The translations under genes and the position numbers were made by a program. A stretch of 64,000 nucleotides of DNA from an uncultured Phocaeicola sp. (GTDB taxonomy: Bacteria > Bacteroidota > Bacteroidia > Bacteroidales > Bacteroidaceae). Where the stretch lies: assembly GCA_944320815.1 (NCBI GenBank), contig CALUIZ010000004.1, positions 1 through 64,000 on the forward strand, written 5' to 3'. Below are positions 45,574 through 54,042 of the stretch, one piece after another. Numbering within the stretch: position 1 is the stretch's first letter; each line of letters starts with the position of its first letter. The notes under the pieces are model-generated. The model did not search any database. It had not been told where the DNA came from and saw only the letters and a list, made by a program, of their open reading frames with translations.

Positions 45574-46974
45574 TCAGATTTTTTCGGCCAGAGAAATGGC
45601 TTTTCTCAGGGCCGCGAGTTTGTTGTTGACTTCCTGCAGTTCGTTTTCTTCATCGCTTTTCGCAACGATGCCTCCTCCCGCCTGAAACCACAGTTCATTG
45701 TTCCGGCTTACGAATGTGCGGATGGTGATGGCCTGGTTGAGCGACCCGTCAAGTCCGATGAATCCGATGCATCCTCCGTAGGCTCCTCTGTTGTGCGGCT
45801 CTATCTCACTGATGAGCTGCATGGCCCTCACTTTGGGTGCCCCGCTCAGGGTGCCTGCCGGGAAAGTGTCGGTGAATGTTTTTATCGGGTCGGCCTTGTC
45901 TTCAAGCTCTCCGCTTACCCGGCTTACGAGGTGGATTACATGACTGTAATATTGCGGCTCTTTGTAGAACTCTACCTGTACATTCCGGCAATTCCGGCTC
46001 AGGTCATTGCGCGCCAGGTCGACCAGCATCACGTGTTCCGCGTTTTCTTTCGGGTCATCCAGCAGTTTCCGGGCCAGCCGTGTGTCGGTCTCTTTGTCTC
46101 CGTTCCGCCGTACCGTTCCCGCAATCGGGTCGATGGTGGCATGCCGGTTTTCAATCTTGCAGTGCGTTTCGGGCGAGGAACCGAAGATGCGGAATCCTCC
46201 GAAGTCAAAATAGAAAAGATAGGGAGAAGGGTTGATGCTTCTCAACGCACGGTAGAGCTGGAAATCGTCTCCTTCATATCGTTGGGTGAAACGGCGGGAG
46301 AGCACAATCTGAAACACGTCTCCCCGGAGACAGTGGGCGATTCCTTTGCGGATGTTCGCCTTGTGTTCTTCATCGGTCAGCGTACTTGTCACGGGACCTG
46401 CGGCACGGAATCCGTATGTCGTGTAGTTTCTGTTACCGATGGCTTTTTCCACTTCGGTGATATGGCCCGGCTCGTTCTCGCCTTTCATTTCCACGAGGGT
46501 CAGCTCGCTTGTGAAGTCGTTGAATATAATCAGGTATTTGTAGAGAATGTACAGCATGTCCGGCGCGTCATTTTTCGGGTCTGTGCTGTCTTTTATCGGG
46601 ATATGCTCAAAATAACGCACAGCGTTGAATGTGGTGTAACCATACAGACCGCAATAGCGGGAATATTCTCCCTCTACCTTGAAGCAGGCCAGAAATTCGT
46701 TGACGGCATCTGCCGGATGAAACTTTTCATTGAGGCTGTGTTCTTCCCGTGAGTGGTCCGGATAGGTCATGACGGCCTTCCCATGACTGATGCTGATGCT
46801 TGCGATGGGATTCAGTCCGATGAACGAGCGGTTGTTTTCTGCACCGTGATAATCGGAACTTTCCATCAGTGCACTTTGCGGAAACAGGTCGCGGAGTTTC
46901 AGGTAAGTGGTGACCGGCGTGTGGAGATCTCCCGGAAGCAGCTTGTATTCTGTTTGATAAGAGTAAGTCTTCAT
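45574..46974 (-). CDS. trpE: Anthranilate synthase component I
   Basis: 466 aa. Converts chorismate to anthranilate. The feedback-inhibition region ALMESSDYHGAENNRSFIG retains the ESS element that binds tryptophan, so allosteric control is expected in addition to attenuation. Chorismate-binding signature FPAGTLSGAPKVRAM and GGCIGFIGLDG, then GGGIVAKSDEENEL near the end. Confidence 0.95.
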   Translation of the reverse strand: MKTYSYQTEYKLLPGDLHTPVTTYLKLRDLFPQSALMESSDYHGAENNRSFIGLNPIASISISHGKAVMTYPDHSREEHSLNEKFHPADAVNEFLACFKVEGEYSRYCGLYGYTTFNAVRYFEHIPIKDSTDPKNDAPDMLYILYKYLIIFNDFTSELTLVEMKGENEPGHITEVEKAIGNRNYTTYGFRAAGPVTSTLTDEEHKANIRKGIAHCLRGDVFQIVLSRRFTQRYEGDDFQLYRALRSINPSPYLFYFDFGGFRIFGSSPETHCKIENRHATIDPIAGTVRRNGDKETDTRLARKLLDDPKENAEHVMLVDLARNDLSRNCRNVQVEFYKEPQYYSHVIHLVSRVSGELEDKADPIKTFTDTFPAGTLSGAPKVRAMQLISEIEPHNRGAYGGCIGFIGLDGSLNQAITIRTFVSRNNELWFQAGGGIVAKSDEENELQEVNNKLAALRKAISLAEKI

Positions 46975-46989
46975 GTCATCTGTTTCTGT

Positions 46990-48171
46990 TTAGTCCATAA
47001 ATTTCAGATAAGTGTCAATGTCTTTGTCTCCGCGTCCCGATACGGTGAGCACCACCAAGTCGTTCCGGCGGAAACGGAGCTTCTCGAGTGCGCCGAGTGC
47101 ATGTGCCGATTCCAGTGCCGGGATGATTCCTTCCAGCCGGGTCAGCTCGAAGGCCGCACGGACCGCTTCATCGTCGTTCACGGCCAGTACAGTGGCACGG
47201 CGCTGTTTTGCGAGATTCGCGTGCATGGGGCCGATTCCCGGATAATCCAGTCCTGCGGAGATGGAATATGGTTCCTGAATCTGCCCGTCCTCATCCTGCA
47301 TCACCAGCGTGCGTGAGCCGTGGATGATGCCCGGCAGCCCCAGATGGATGGTGGCCGCCGAAAGAGGAGTGTCAATCCCTTTCCCTCCGGCTTCGGCCAG
47401 CACAATCTTCACCCGTTCGTCATCAATATAGTGATAGATGGTTCCGGCTGCATTGCTTCCCCCTCCGATGCAGGCGATGAGATAGTCGGGATAGTCCCGT
47501 CCTTCATGTTCCAGAAGTTGTTTCCGGATTTCTTCGCTGATGACAGACTGCAGGCGGGCCACCATGTCGGGATAAGGATGAGGCCCCACGGTGGAGCCGA
47601 TGATGTAGTACGTGTCGGCAGGGTGGCAGCACCAGTCGCGGATGGCTTCGTTGGTGGCATCCTTGAGTGTCATGTTGCCTGAAGTGACGGGAACTACCTT
47701 GGCTCCCAGCATCTTCATCCGCTGCACGTTGACATGCTGCCGTTCCACATCGGTTTTTCCCATATAGACTATGCATTCCATGCCCAGCAGGGCACAGACT
47801 GTGGCTGCGGCCACCCCGTGCTGTCCCGCTCCCGTTTCAGCGATGATTCGTTTCTTTCCCATACGCCGTGCGATAAGTGCCTGTCCGATGGCATTGTTGA
47901 TTTTGTGTGCCCCCGTGTGGTTCAGGTCCTCGCGTTTCAGATAGATGCGGCAGCCGTATTTGTCCGACAGTCTTTTGGCCAGATAGAGCGGTGAAGGCCG
48001 TCCCACGTAGTCGCGGAGCAGGTTGTTGAACTCCTGTTTGAAATCATCGCTTTCCATGATGGGCAGATACGCGTTTCTGAGTTCCTCCACACAACGGTGA
48101 AGTATTTCGGGTACAAATGCTCCTCCGAACTCTCCGTAATAACCATCTTGGTTCACTTGATAAGTTTTCAT
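46990..48171 (-). CDS. trpB: Tryptophan synthase beta subunit
   Basis: 393 aa, TrpB1 type. PLP lysine in [26 protein letters not shown] phosphate-binding loop, [13 protein letters not shown]. It is the first structural gene, 117 bp downstream of the leader-peptide stop, so it is directly under attenuation control. The order trpBEGDCFA is typical for Bacteroides. Confidence 0.95.
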   Translation of the reverse strand: MKTYQVNQDGYYGEFGGAFVPEILHRCVEELRNAYLPIMESDDFKQEFNNLLRDYVGRPSPLYLAKRLSDKYGCRIYLKREDLNHTGAHKINNAIGQALIARRMGKKRIIAETGAGQHGVAAATVCALLGMECIVYMGKTDVERQHVNVQRMKMLGAKVVPVTSGNMTLKDATNEAIRDWCCHPADTYYIIGSTVGPHPYPDMVARLQSVISEEIRKQLLEHEGRDYPDYLIACIGGGSNAAGTIYHYIDDERVKIVLAEAGGKGIDTPLSAATIHLGLPGIIHGSRTLVMQDEDGQIQEPYSISAGLDYPGIGPMHANLAKQRRATVLAVNDDEAVRAAFELTRLEGIIPALESAHALGALEKLRFRRNDLVVLTVSGRGDKDIDTYLKFMD

Positions 48172-48218
48172 GATGTATTTTGTAATTTAATGAGTGAATA
48201 TTCAGGTTTGGACACAAA

Positions 48219-48252
48219 CAAAAAGGGCTGCCGTAAAGTACGACAGCCCTTC
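48219..48252 (-). terminator. trp attenuator terminator
   Basis: Minus strand AAGGGCTGTCG (48251-48241), 7-base loop, CGGCAGCCCTT (48233-48223), then TTTG; one wobble. It sits between the leader peptide and trpB, where a Rho-independent terminator would only make sense as an attenuator. Confidence 0.9.
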
Positions 48253-48287
48253 TGCTATTGGTTTCCGTTTTATTTTGATGATGGCAC

Positions 48288-48371
48288 CTATACACACGAC
48301 TGGTCTCCTCTACGACTGTTGAAGTTGCAGAAGTGCCACCAGAAGAATGTATTTACCATTGAAAGTGTCAT
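48288..48371 (-). CDS. trpL: trp operon leader peptide TrpL
   Basis: 27 codons from ATG 48371 to TAG: MTLSMVNTFFWWHFCNFN, then a basic segment ending DQSCV. Tandem Phe codons are followed by tandem Trp codons (TGG TGG, 48341-48336), the control codons for ribosome stalling. The codons lie in TGGTGGCAC (48341-48333), which can pair perfectly (one G:U) with GTGCCATCA (48287-48279), directly after the stop codon. A terminator follows, then trpB. Together these form a translation-dependent attenuator. Confidence 0.9.
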   Translation of the reverse strand: MTLSMVNTFFWWHFCNFNSRRGDQSCV

Positions 48372-48402
48372 GATAATGCGATTGTTCGTTTTATTTTCGT
48401 GG

Positions 48403-48433
48403 CAAATGTAGTGATAAAAATGATAAATCAAAA
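48403..48433 (-). promoter_or_regulatory. Promoter of the trp operon
   Basis: Minus strand TTTTG (48433-48429), 18-bp spacer, TACATTTG (48410-48403), about 31 bp upstream of the leader ATG. Confidence 0.8.
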
Positions 48434-48522
48434 TTTGTTCGTGGATTTTTTTTTGCAAATTTCAGAGATTATACTATTTTAGCATGCGGATTGCTTTTGT
48501 CAGAACCTTAAAATTTTATTGT

Positions 48523-48978
48523 ATGAAAACAAATGTATGTAAAGTTGTAATGCTCGTATTGATATTTTTGGTGTTTATTGCATTGTTATGTAGTGATAAC
48601 AATTGGTCTATAGATCAACTGAAGAGTCATGCTACCGATATATTTATTATAATAGCATCTATAATAATAGTGCTTGCTGCAGTGTGTTTTGCCTGTTGCC
48701 ATTGTCATGATGGGGCAGTAGAAATATTTTTTTCGAATCTTGAAACATATTGTTCTTTGCCTCCGGAAAAGAAGAAAATTCTTAAGGAATATGTTGAATC
48801 TCAGGGTAAGGATAAATTTATAACATATGCTATAGAGCATAACAAACTGAAGGAATTTTTATCTTTTATGGATGTTTCACCGGATGAAAAGCAGACTAAG
48901 TCAGGAACTGAAAAAGAAAGGTTACGAGGTAGACTGAATAGAATACGGGATTTACTTATTAGACATCATGTCATATAA
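48523..48978 (+). CDS. Small membrane protein of unknown function next to putAbiC gene
   Basis: 151 aa. Two hydrophobic helices (about residues 8-25 and 39-58) separated by a short polar loop, a Cys/His cluster CFACCHCHD after the second, then a cytoplasmic, strongly charged helical region to the end. An in-frame ATG at 48484 exists, but the 48523 start begins directly at a signal-anchor-like sequence. No family recognised. It lies 49 bp upstream of the putAbiC-type gene, same strand and equally AT-rich, so they probably form a unit. It could be a partner, immunity or sensor protein; that is inference. Confidence 0.65.
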   Translation: MKTNVCKVVMLVLIFLVFIALLCSDNNWSIDQLKSHATDIFIIIASIIIVLAAVCFACCHCHDGAVEIFFSNLETYCSLPPEKKKILKEYVESQGKDKFITYAIEHNKLKEFLSFMDVSPDEKQTKSGTEKERLRGRLNRIRDLLIRHHVI

Positions 48979-49027
48979 GGCTTGGGGGGATATCGGTAAC
49001 TTTTAGATTTATAAATTATGAACATTT

Positions 49028-49942
49028 ATGGAAGAGATTATATCGATTGGCAGGGCCGATGTTTTTAGAATAATGTTGTTGGTTTTTGCCGTTATAGGTT
49101 TTTTCTTTGCTTTCCTTCATGCGGCATCTATAGAAATGAGAAGAGTAAGCAGTCTCAATAAGTTGGAAAAAGATTTGTTTTGGATTGTTGCTATTGCTAC
49201 TGTGATAGCAGTTGCTTTATTCTTGCTGACTTTCGGATTTGCTGATTTCCATAAAATAAATTTTCCTTTCGGCCGTTTCTCTACAGATATGGGCGATTGG
49301 GGTGATTTCGCCACTTGTGTGACGGGAATTTTTACTTTCATTTCTGTTCTCTTGGCATTCAATGCGTTTAAAAGCCAACAGCTTGCCTTGAGAAGAAATT
49401 CATTTGATTCTATTTTTGTCCAACTGTTTGCCCATCATATCAAATTGTATGAGAAAATCTCTAAAAAAGATGAGGGCAGAATTTTTTTAGATTATTATAA
49501 AGAGCTTGAGGAGAGAATTAATGACGGAGAGATGAATGATGAAAATGACATCCATGAGGTATGGGGTTGTCTTAAAAATAATAGCGACAAACTTGTTGAA
49601 TATGAGAATCTGAAGAATTATTTCAAATATATTTATCATGAAGTCAGCATTATCCGCGAAAATGAGGAGTCGGGGCTTCTGACAAGAGAAATTGCGAAGA
49701 AATATGTTCTTCTTATTCAGGCTCAAATGAATAATTATGAATTGATTTGTTATTTGCTTAATCAGTACGAATATTATTATTTCGGACAAAAGGGATTGGT
49801 TAACAAGGAGCGTCAGAAAAATTATTATACATATCTCAGGAAGAATGATTTTTTTAAAGATTTGAATCAAAGTTCGAGTTTTGAGAATGTAGTGCAACAA
49901 TTGAAGAAGGCTTCTCGTTTGGGAGATAGCGGACCGCTGTAA
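49028..49942 (+). CDS. putAbiC-family phage abortive infection protein
   Basis: 304 aa. Three likely membrane helices (about 12-32, 50-70, 98-115), then a cytoplasmic helical domain. The order NSFDSIFVQLFAHHIKLYEKI, then YFKYIYHEVSII, then YVLLIQAQMNNYELICYLLN follows the family pattern recalled for Pfam putAbiC (related to lactococcal AbiC), which has an FFxLLxxH...-type motif, then RYFRxLY, then LxAQLSxxEL. Members are thought to cause abortive phage infection by an unknown, membrane-linked mechanism. AT-rich compared with the trp operon and alkD on either side, which fits recent acquisition. Confidence 0.8.
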   Translation: MEEIISIGRADVFRIMLLVFAVIGFFFAFLHAASIEMRRVSSLNKLEKDLFWIVAIATVIAVALFLLTFGFADFHKINFPFGRFSTDMGDWGDFATCVTGIFTFISVLLAFNAFKSQQLALRRNSFDSIFVQLFAHHIKLYEKISKKDEGRIFLDYYKELEERINDGEMNDENDIHEVWGCLKNNSDKLVEYENLKNYFKYIYHEVSIIRENEESGLLTREIAKKYVLLIQAQMNNYELICYLLNQYEYYYFGQKGLVNKERQKNYYTYLRKNDFFKDLNQSSSFENVVQQLKKASRLGDSGPL

Positions 49943-49958
49943 TTTCATCGGAGAAGAT

Positions 49959-49966
49959 TATTTTTG
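49959..49966 (+). promoter_or_regulatory. -7 element for alkD
   Basis: TATTTTTG matches TAnnTTTG and lies 20 bp before the ATG at 49987. It argues against starting alkD at 49966. -33 not clear. Confidence 0.5.
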
Positions 49967-49986
49967 TGTATTTTTATAGTATTCAA

Positions 49987-50700
49987 ATGGAAGAATTCAA
50001 GATTGACGGTCTGACCGTACGTGAACATTTGTTGGAACTGGCTGAACGAGGAAACCGGAAATTCACCGAAAGTCTGCATCCCGGAGTGGAACATACTTTG
50101 GGCATCCGCGTGCCCGACTTGAGGCAATTGGCGAAACGCATCGCCAAGGGAGACTGGGAGACCTGTCTGGAAGATGTCGGCGATGATTATCTGGAGGAAC
50201 GTATGCTTCAGGGACTGGTGCTGGGCTATATCAAACCCGACGAGGACATAGAAACCTATCTGCACCGTGTCACGAAGTTCGTGTGGATTATTCGGAGCTG
50301 GTCGGAGTGCGACACGTTCAAGTTTGCCGGAGGAAAGACATATTTCCGGAAGCATGAGGCGCGTTTCTGGGAATATCTCAAAGAATGGCTGAAGTCATCG
50401 GGCGAGTATGAAGTGCGTTTCGGGGTGGTGCGCATGATGGAACATTTCATTGATGAAGCGCACATCGAGGAACTGTTCACTTGTTTCGAGGGAATTCGTC
50501 ATGAGGGATATTATGTGAAGATGGCCGTGGCATGGGCACTTTCGGTCTGTTTCGTCAGATTTCCGGAACGGACGATGGCTTATTTGGAGCGTTCCTGTCT
50601 GGACAATGATACATATAATAAAGCGTTGAGGAAGATCATTGAGTCGGACAGGGTTCCGGCTGAAGCGAAAGAATGGGCGAGAAAAATGAAACGTGGATGA
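49987..50700 (+). CDS. DNA alkylation repair protein, AlkD family
   Basis: 237 aa from ATG 49987. All-helical HEAT-repeat glycosylase-like fold that recognises alkylated bases without base flipping. HTLGIRVPDLRQLAKRIAKG, TKFVWIIRSWSECDTFKFAG and RFGVVRMMEHFI are family-like segments (the W...D..K region lies around the catalytic Asp). Alkylpurine excision is family inference. Moderate GC, unlike the AT-rich island directly upstream. Confidence 0.85.
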   Translation: MEEFKIDGLTVREHLLELAERGNRKFTESLHPGVEHTLGIRVPDLRQLAKRIAKGDWETCLEDVGDDYLEERMLQGLVLGYIKPDEDIETYLHRVTKFVWIIRSWSECDTFKFAGGKTYFRKHEARFWEYLKEWLKSSGEYEVRFGVVRMMEHFIDEAHIEELFTCFEGIRHEGYYVKMAVAWALSVCFVRFPERTMAYLERSCLDNDTYNKALRKIIESDRVPAEAKEWARKMKRG

Positions 50701-50890
50701 AGCATCTTCGCCTTTGAAAAGGTTATTTTTCTGTCGTCTGGAAGATTTCCTGCAAAGATTGTCTGTCACATAGTTTAATGTCCGTAACTTTAGTCTCTGA
50801 GAACATGGGACCGCAATTGGATGTCCAATGCCTTCCATGTCCCGGAAGACAATCTGAATGTTGTATCAAACACGTTAAATAACTGTGTCT

Positions 50891-52558
50891 ATGAAGTCCT
50901 TTTTTCGTTTCATCTTTCTTGTGGCTTTTTCTGCAGGAAGTCTGGCATCCGCATTCGGGCAGCGGATTGCTTTCATATCTGATGCTCATATACAGAATGT
51001 GGCGGACCATCCGGAACTGGTCCGCTCCATGGAAGCTCAGGTACAGTCTACCCGGTTGTTCAATGAAAACCTGTTCGCGTTGGTTGCCGCTCTTGATGAT
51101 GCCGTAAGGAAAGGCGTGTCATTGATTGTTCTTCCCGGTGACCTTACGGACAACGGGCAATATGTGAATCAGGAGAAGGTGAGGGATATACTTGACGACT
51201 ATACGGAGAAGCATGGTGTCAGATTTTTCGTCACGACGGGAAACCATGATCCGGTCCGTCCTTTCGGTATGCAGTACATGGAGCATGACTTTCTCCGCCC
51301 CGATGGAAACCGGACCGCTTATGAGAACCGGTGTGCCGGATATGAAGATGAAATGAAATGTTATGCGGCTTTCGGCTTTTATCCGAAACCGGAGTATCTT
51401 TATTGGGAAACCCCTTTCACATCTTATGGTTATGAAGATTATGATTATGAACTTGCGTCTGAAGAGGGTGGGTTGCAGAACCGGCATTATTTGCTGTGTG
51501 ATTCGCTGCTGGCCGTTGACGCAAGCTATCTGGTGGAACCGGTCGAGGGGCTTTGGCTACTTGCCATTGACGGGGGAGTATATCTGCCCGGGCCTGTAAA
51601 GGATGGGGTGCAGACTTATGAAGGGTCGAGTGTCGGATATAACAATGTATTGGCCCATAAACCTTTTCTGTTGGCATGGGTGCGGAAGGTCGCGGATGAG
51701 GCCGCAAGACGGAACAAGACTCTGGTTGCGTTCTCTCATTATCCTCTGGCTGACTTTAATGACGGAGCCTCCGGTTTTGTCAGGAAAGCTTGGGGAAGCA
51801 AGAAGTTTGATTTGCACCGTGTGCCCTCCCGTGAGGTGACGGAAGCATTTCTGGACGCAGGTATCCGTCTGCATGTGGCGGGGCATATGCATGTGAACGA
51901 TACGGGAGTGATGAAGGGGAAAGATGGGAAATGTCTGTATAACATACAGGTTCCTTCAATTGCGACTTGTATTCCGGCTTATAAGATTCTGACGGTGGAA
52001 GATGCGGAACACTTCAGTGTCGAGACGGTCCTGTTGGATACGGTTCCGGCCTACGACACTTTTTTCAGCTTGTATGCAAGGGAGTATGAAGCGGACAGCA
52101 AAGCAGGCAAGAGACCGATATGGAGCAGGGATGCGCTAAGTTCGGAAGATTATGCCGAATGGTGCGACTGGCAGTTCCGTGATTTGGTGCGTGTGCGTTT
52201 CATTCCGAAGGATCTTCCAGAAGTTGTCTCCGGAAAAATAGTGCGAATGAGTGGCGCGGAGTTGATGGCATATGTCTGCAAGGAAAAGGTTGACTGGAAC
52301 GGTTGGAGTGGGTTTGATTTGATATTGGACCTTTATCGTTTGCGTTATGCCGATAAGCTGGCATTGAGACTGATTCCGGAGAAAAGGCTGGAGGAATATC
52401 GTCGGCTGTTTGATGTGGTGCGTAAGTCGGACGCGAGCGATGAACTGATTGTCCGTTTGAAAGAGATAGCCGATATATTCGAGTGTTTCCTTCATGGGGA
52501 GCCGAGCGGAAATTTCCGCATTGACTTGGCGGAGGACCGCATCGTGTCGCTTGAATAG
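50891..52558 (+). CDS. Secreted calcineurin-like metallophosphoesterase
   Basis: 555 aa. Signal peptide to about residue 24 (ends AFGQ). Metal-site motifs in order: DAH (31-33), GDLTDNG (83-89), GNHD (117-120), SHYP mid-protein, GHMHVND near 335. The remaining C-terminal 200 residues are unassigned. A GTG at 50885 would add only two residues; ATG 50891 is chosen. It converges with a GDPD gene whose neighbours form a PUL, so it may act on phosphorylated glycan products in the periplasm, which is inference. Confidence 0.88.
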   Translation: MKSFFRFIFLVAFSAGSLASAFGQRIAFISDAHIQNVADHPELVRSMEAQVQSTRLFNENLFALVAALDDAVRKGVSLIVLPGDLTDNGQYVNQEKVRDILDDYTEKHGVRFFVTTGNHDPVRPFGMQYMEHDFLRPDGNRTAYENRCAGYEDEMKCYAAFGFYPKPEYLYWETPFTSYGYEDYDYELASEEGGLQNRHYLLCDSLLAVDASYLVEPVEGLWLLAIDGGVYLPGPVKDGVQTYEGSSVGYNNVLAHKPFLLAWVRKVADEAARRNKTLVAFSHYPLADFNDGASGFVRKAWGSKKFDLHRVPSREVTEAFLDAGIRLHVAGHMHVNDTGVMKGKDGKCLYNIQVPSIATCIPAYKILTVEDAEHFSVETVLLDTVPAYDTFFSLYAREYEADSKAGKRPIWSRDALSSEDYAEWCDWQFRDLVRVRFIPKDLPEVVSGKIVRMSGAELMAYVCKEKVDWNGWSGFDLILDLYRLRYADKLALRLIPEKRLEEYRRLFDVVRKSDASDELIVRLKEIADIFECFLHGEPSGNFRIDLAEDRIVSLE

Positions 52559-52618
52559 TTACCATGAGAATGCACTTTGAGGTAGAAGTATAGCTACAGA
52601 AGCGGAAATATGGAGGAG

Positions 52619-52674
52619 ACGGAAACACAGGGTTGTTGAAAGTGTATCTGCAAACCTTGTGTTTCCGTATTTTT
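52619..52674. terminator. Bidirectional terminator
   Basis: ACGGAAACACAGGGTT (52619-52634) pairs with 52653-52668 (one wobble), followed by ATTTTTGT. It lies between convergent phosphoesterase genes. Confidence 0.8.
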
Positions 52675-52722
52675 GTGTTCAGGCAGTGTTTCGCTACATC
52701 TTCTGTTTCTTTGCCTTGAGGG

Positions 52723-53997
52723 TCACTTGTCCATTCCGGAAAGGACTTTTTCAAATAATTCCGGCTGGTCGAGATTGACCAGTTCCGGTCCTTTCAGAAT
52801 CGCTTCCCGGTAGGCTTCTTCCGAAGCATTCTGTATGGCGGCCATAATTCGTATGCCGTTCGCTTTGCAGAATTTCTTGAATTCATGCGTAATCTGTTGT
52901 GGGTCGATTTCCACATACGAAGGCTTGCACACCTTCATCCATTGGAGGAGGCGGGTCGTATCGGAAGCGTTTACTTTAATCTTCATTTCAGGAGCAAGCT
53001 TCACAAACTCTTTCAGCATAGTCTCGTCGGCAAACCAGAAGAAACTGTTGGCGGCAAATCCTTTGCGGCGGACCAGCTCTATAAGATCGGCCACAGGGGT
53101 GCCACGTTTGACATCAAAGAACACATTGGCTTTTCCGTAAAGTGAGTCGAGCATTTCCGCAATGCGGGGAACATGCGTTCCTGCGTATTTTCTGCCGAAC
53201 CAGCTTCCGGCATCCAGCTTGTCTATTTCCTTTGATGTCATGTCCGCGATGGGGCCTTTCCCGTTCGTTGTGCGGTCCAATGTTTCGTCATGAAGGTTGT
53301 ACAGCACATTATCCTTACTCTTGCGGACATCAAGTTCAATCCATGTCGCGCCATGTTCAAGGGCTGCATAAGCCGAAGCCACCGTGTTCTCCGGTGCAAG
53401 ACGGTTCGCGCCGCGGTGGACGACGATTTCAATCGGTTCCCGGTAGATGGCGGAGGGATGGTCGACTTGCCAGTCCACGTTCAGCGGATTATGCTGCATC
53501 TTCCATACGACCGGAAGGTCTGCATTGTCCAGAATCCACATTTCACCCCCTTCTGTCTGGTCAGTGCAATGGATGAGCGGACATCCCAACGCTTCGCTCC
53601 GCTGTTCTTCTTTCTTGTAAGTTGTCTGGTTATACCGGAACGTTCCGTCTTTCTTCAGTTTGTCGTATGCCTCTTCTGAAAGGACATATGCTGTTTCGTC
53701 CGGAGAAAGCAACCGGTTTACTCCGTCTTCAGGCTGGAGAAAGCAGAGACGTTTTCCTGCTTTCAGTGAAGCGTGTGTCATGAGATAGCTTCCTTTCTGC
53801 CAATGCAGATTCCGGAGAATCTTCCAGTCGAGACGCAGCGTATCATTCTTTTCATTGAATGACATCTGATACTTGCGCGTCTGTCCGTGCAGTTTGAACA
53901 CGAACAGCAGAGTGTCCGGAAGGACGGCCTGTACGGAAAGACTGAAAGTGCAGGCTCCGCACAGGAGGAGAGATGTGATGATATGTTTTGCTTTCAT
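52723..53997 (-). CDS. Secreted glycerophosphodiester phosphodiesterase
   Basis: 424 aa with a signal peptide (to about 24). Residues about 25-185 are an unassigned N-terminal domain. The GDPD barrel follows: VVHRGANRLAPENT (His194, Arg195), IELDVRKS (Glu221, Asp223) and HDETLDRTTNG (His236), the metal and acid/base residues. It hydrolyses glycerophosphodiesters to glycerol-3-phosphate plus alcohol. It is the last gene after GH92 (45-bp gap), so probably part of the same PUL transcript. Confidence 0.9.
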   Translation of the reverse strand: MKAKHIITSLLLCGACTFSLSVQAVLPDTLLFVFKLHGQTRKYQMSFNEKNDTLRLDWKILRNLHWQKGSYLMTHASLKAGKRLCFLQPEDGVNRLLSPDETAYVLSEEAYDKLKKDGTFRYNQTTYKKEEQRSEALGCPLIHCTDQTEGGEMWILDNADLPVVWKMQHNPLNVDWQVDHPSAIYREPIEIVVHRGANRLAPENTVASAYAALEHGATWIELDVRKSKDNVLYNLHDETLDRTTNGKGPIADMTSKEIDKLDAGSWFGRKYAGTHVPRIAEMLDSLYGKANVFFDVKRGTPVADLIELVRRKGFAANSFFWFADETMLKEFVKLAPEMKIKVNASDTTRLLQWMKVCKPSYVEIDPQQITHEFKKFCKANGIRIMAAIQNASEEAYREAILKGPELVNLDQPELFEKVLSGMDK

Positions 53998-54042
53998 TTT
54001 CTTTGAATTTTTATCTTTTTGCTTGTTTTCAACGGTTACGTG

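Noticed and set aside
45514..46752. 412-codon plus-strand frame opposite trpE
   Set aside because: trpE has all catalytic motifs; the opposite frame has none.
50885..50890. GTG start for the metallophosphoesterase gene
   Set aside because: ATG at 50891 gives a normal signal peptide; GTG adds only two residues.
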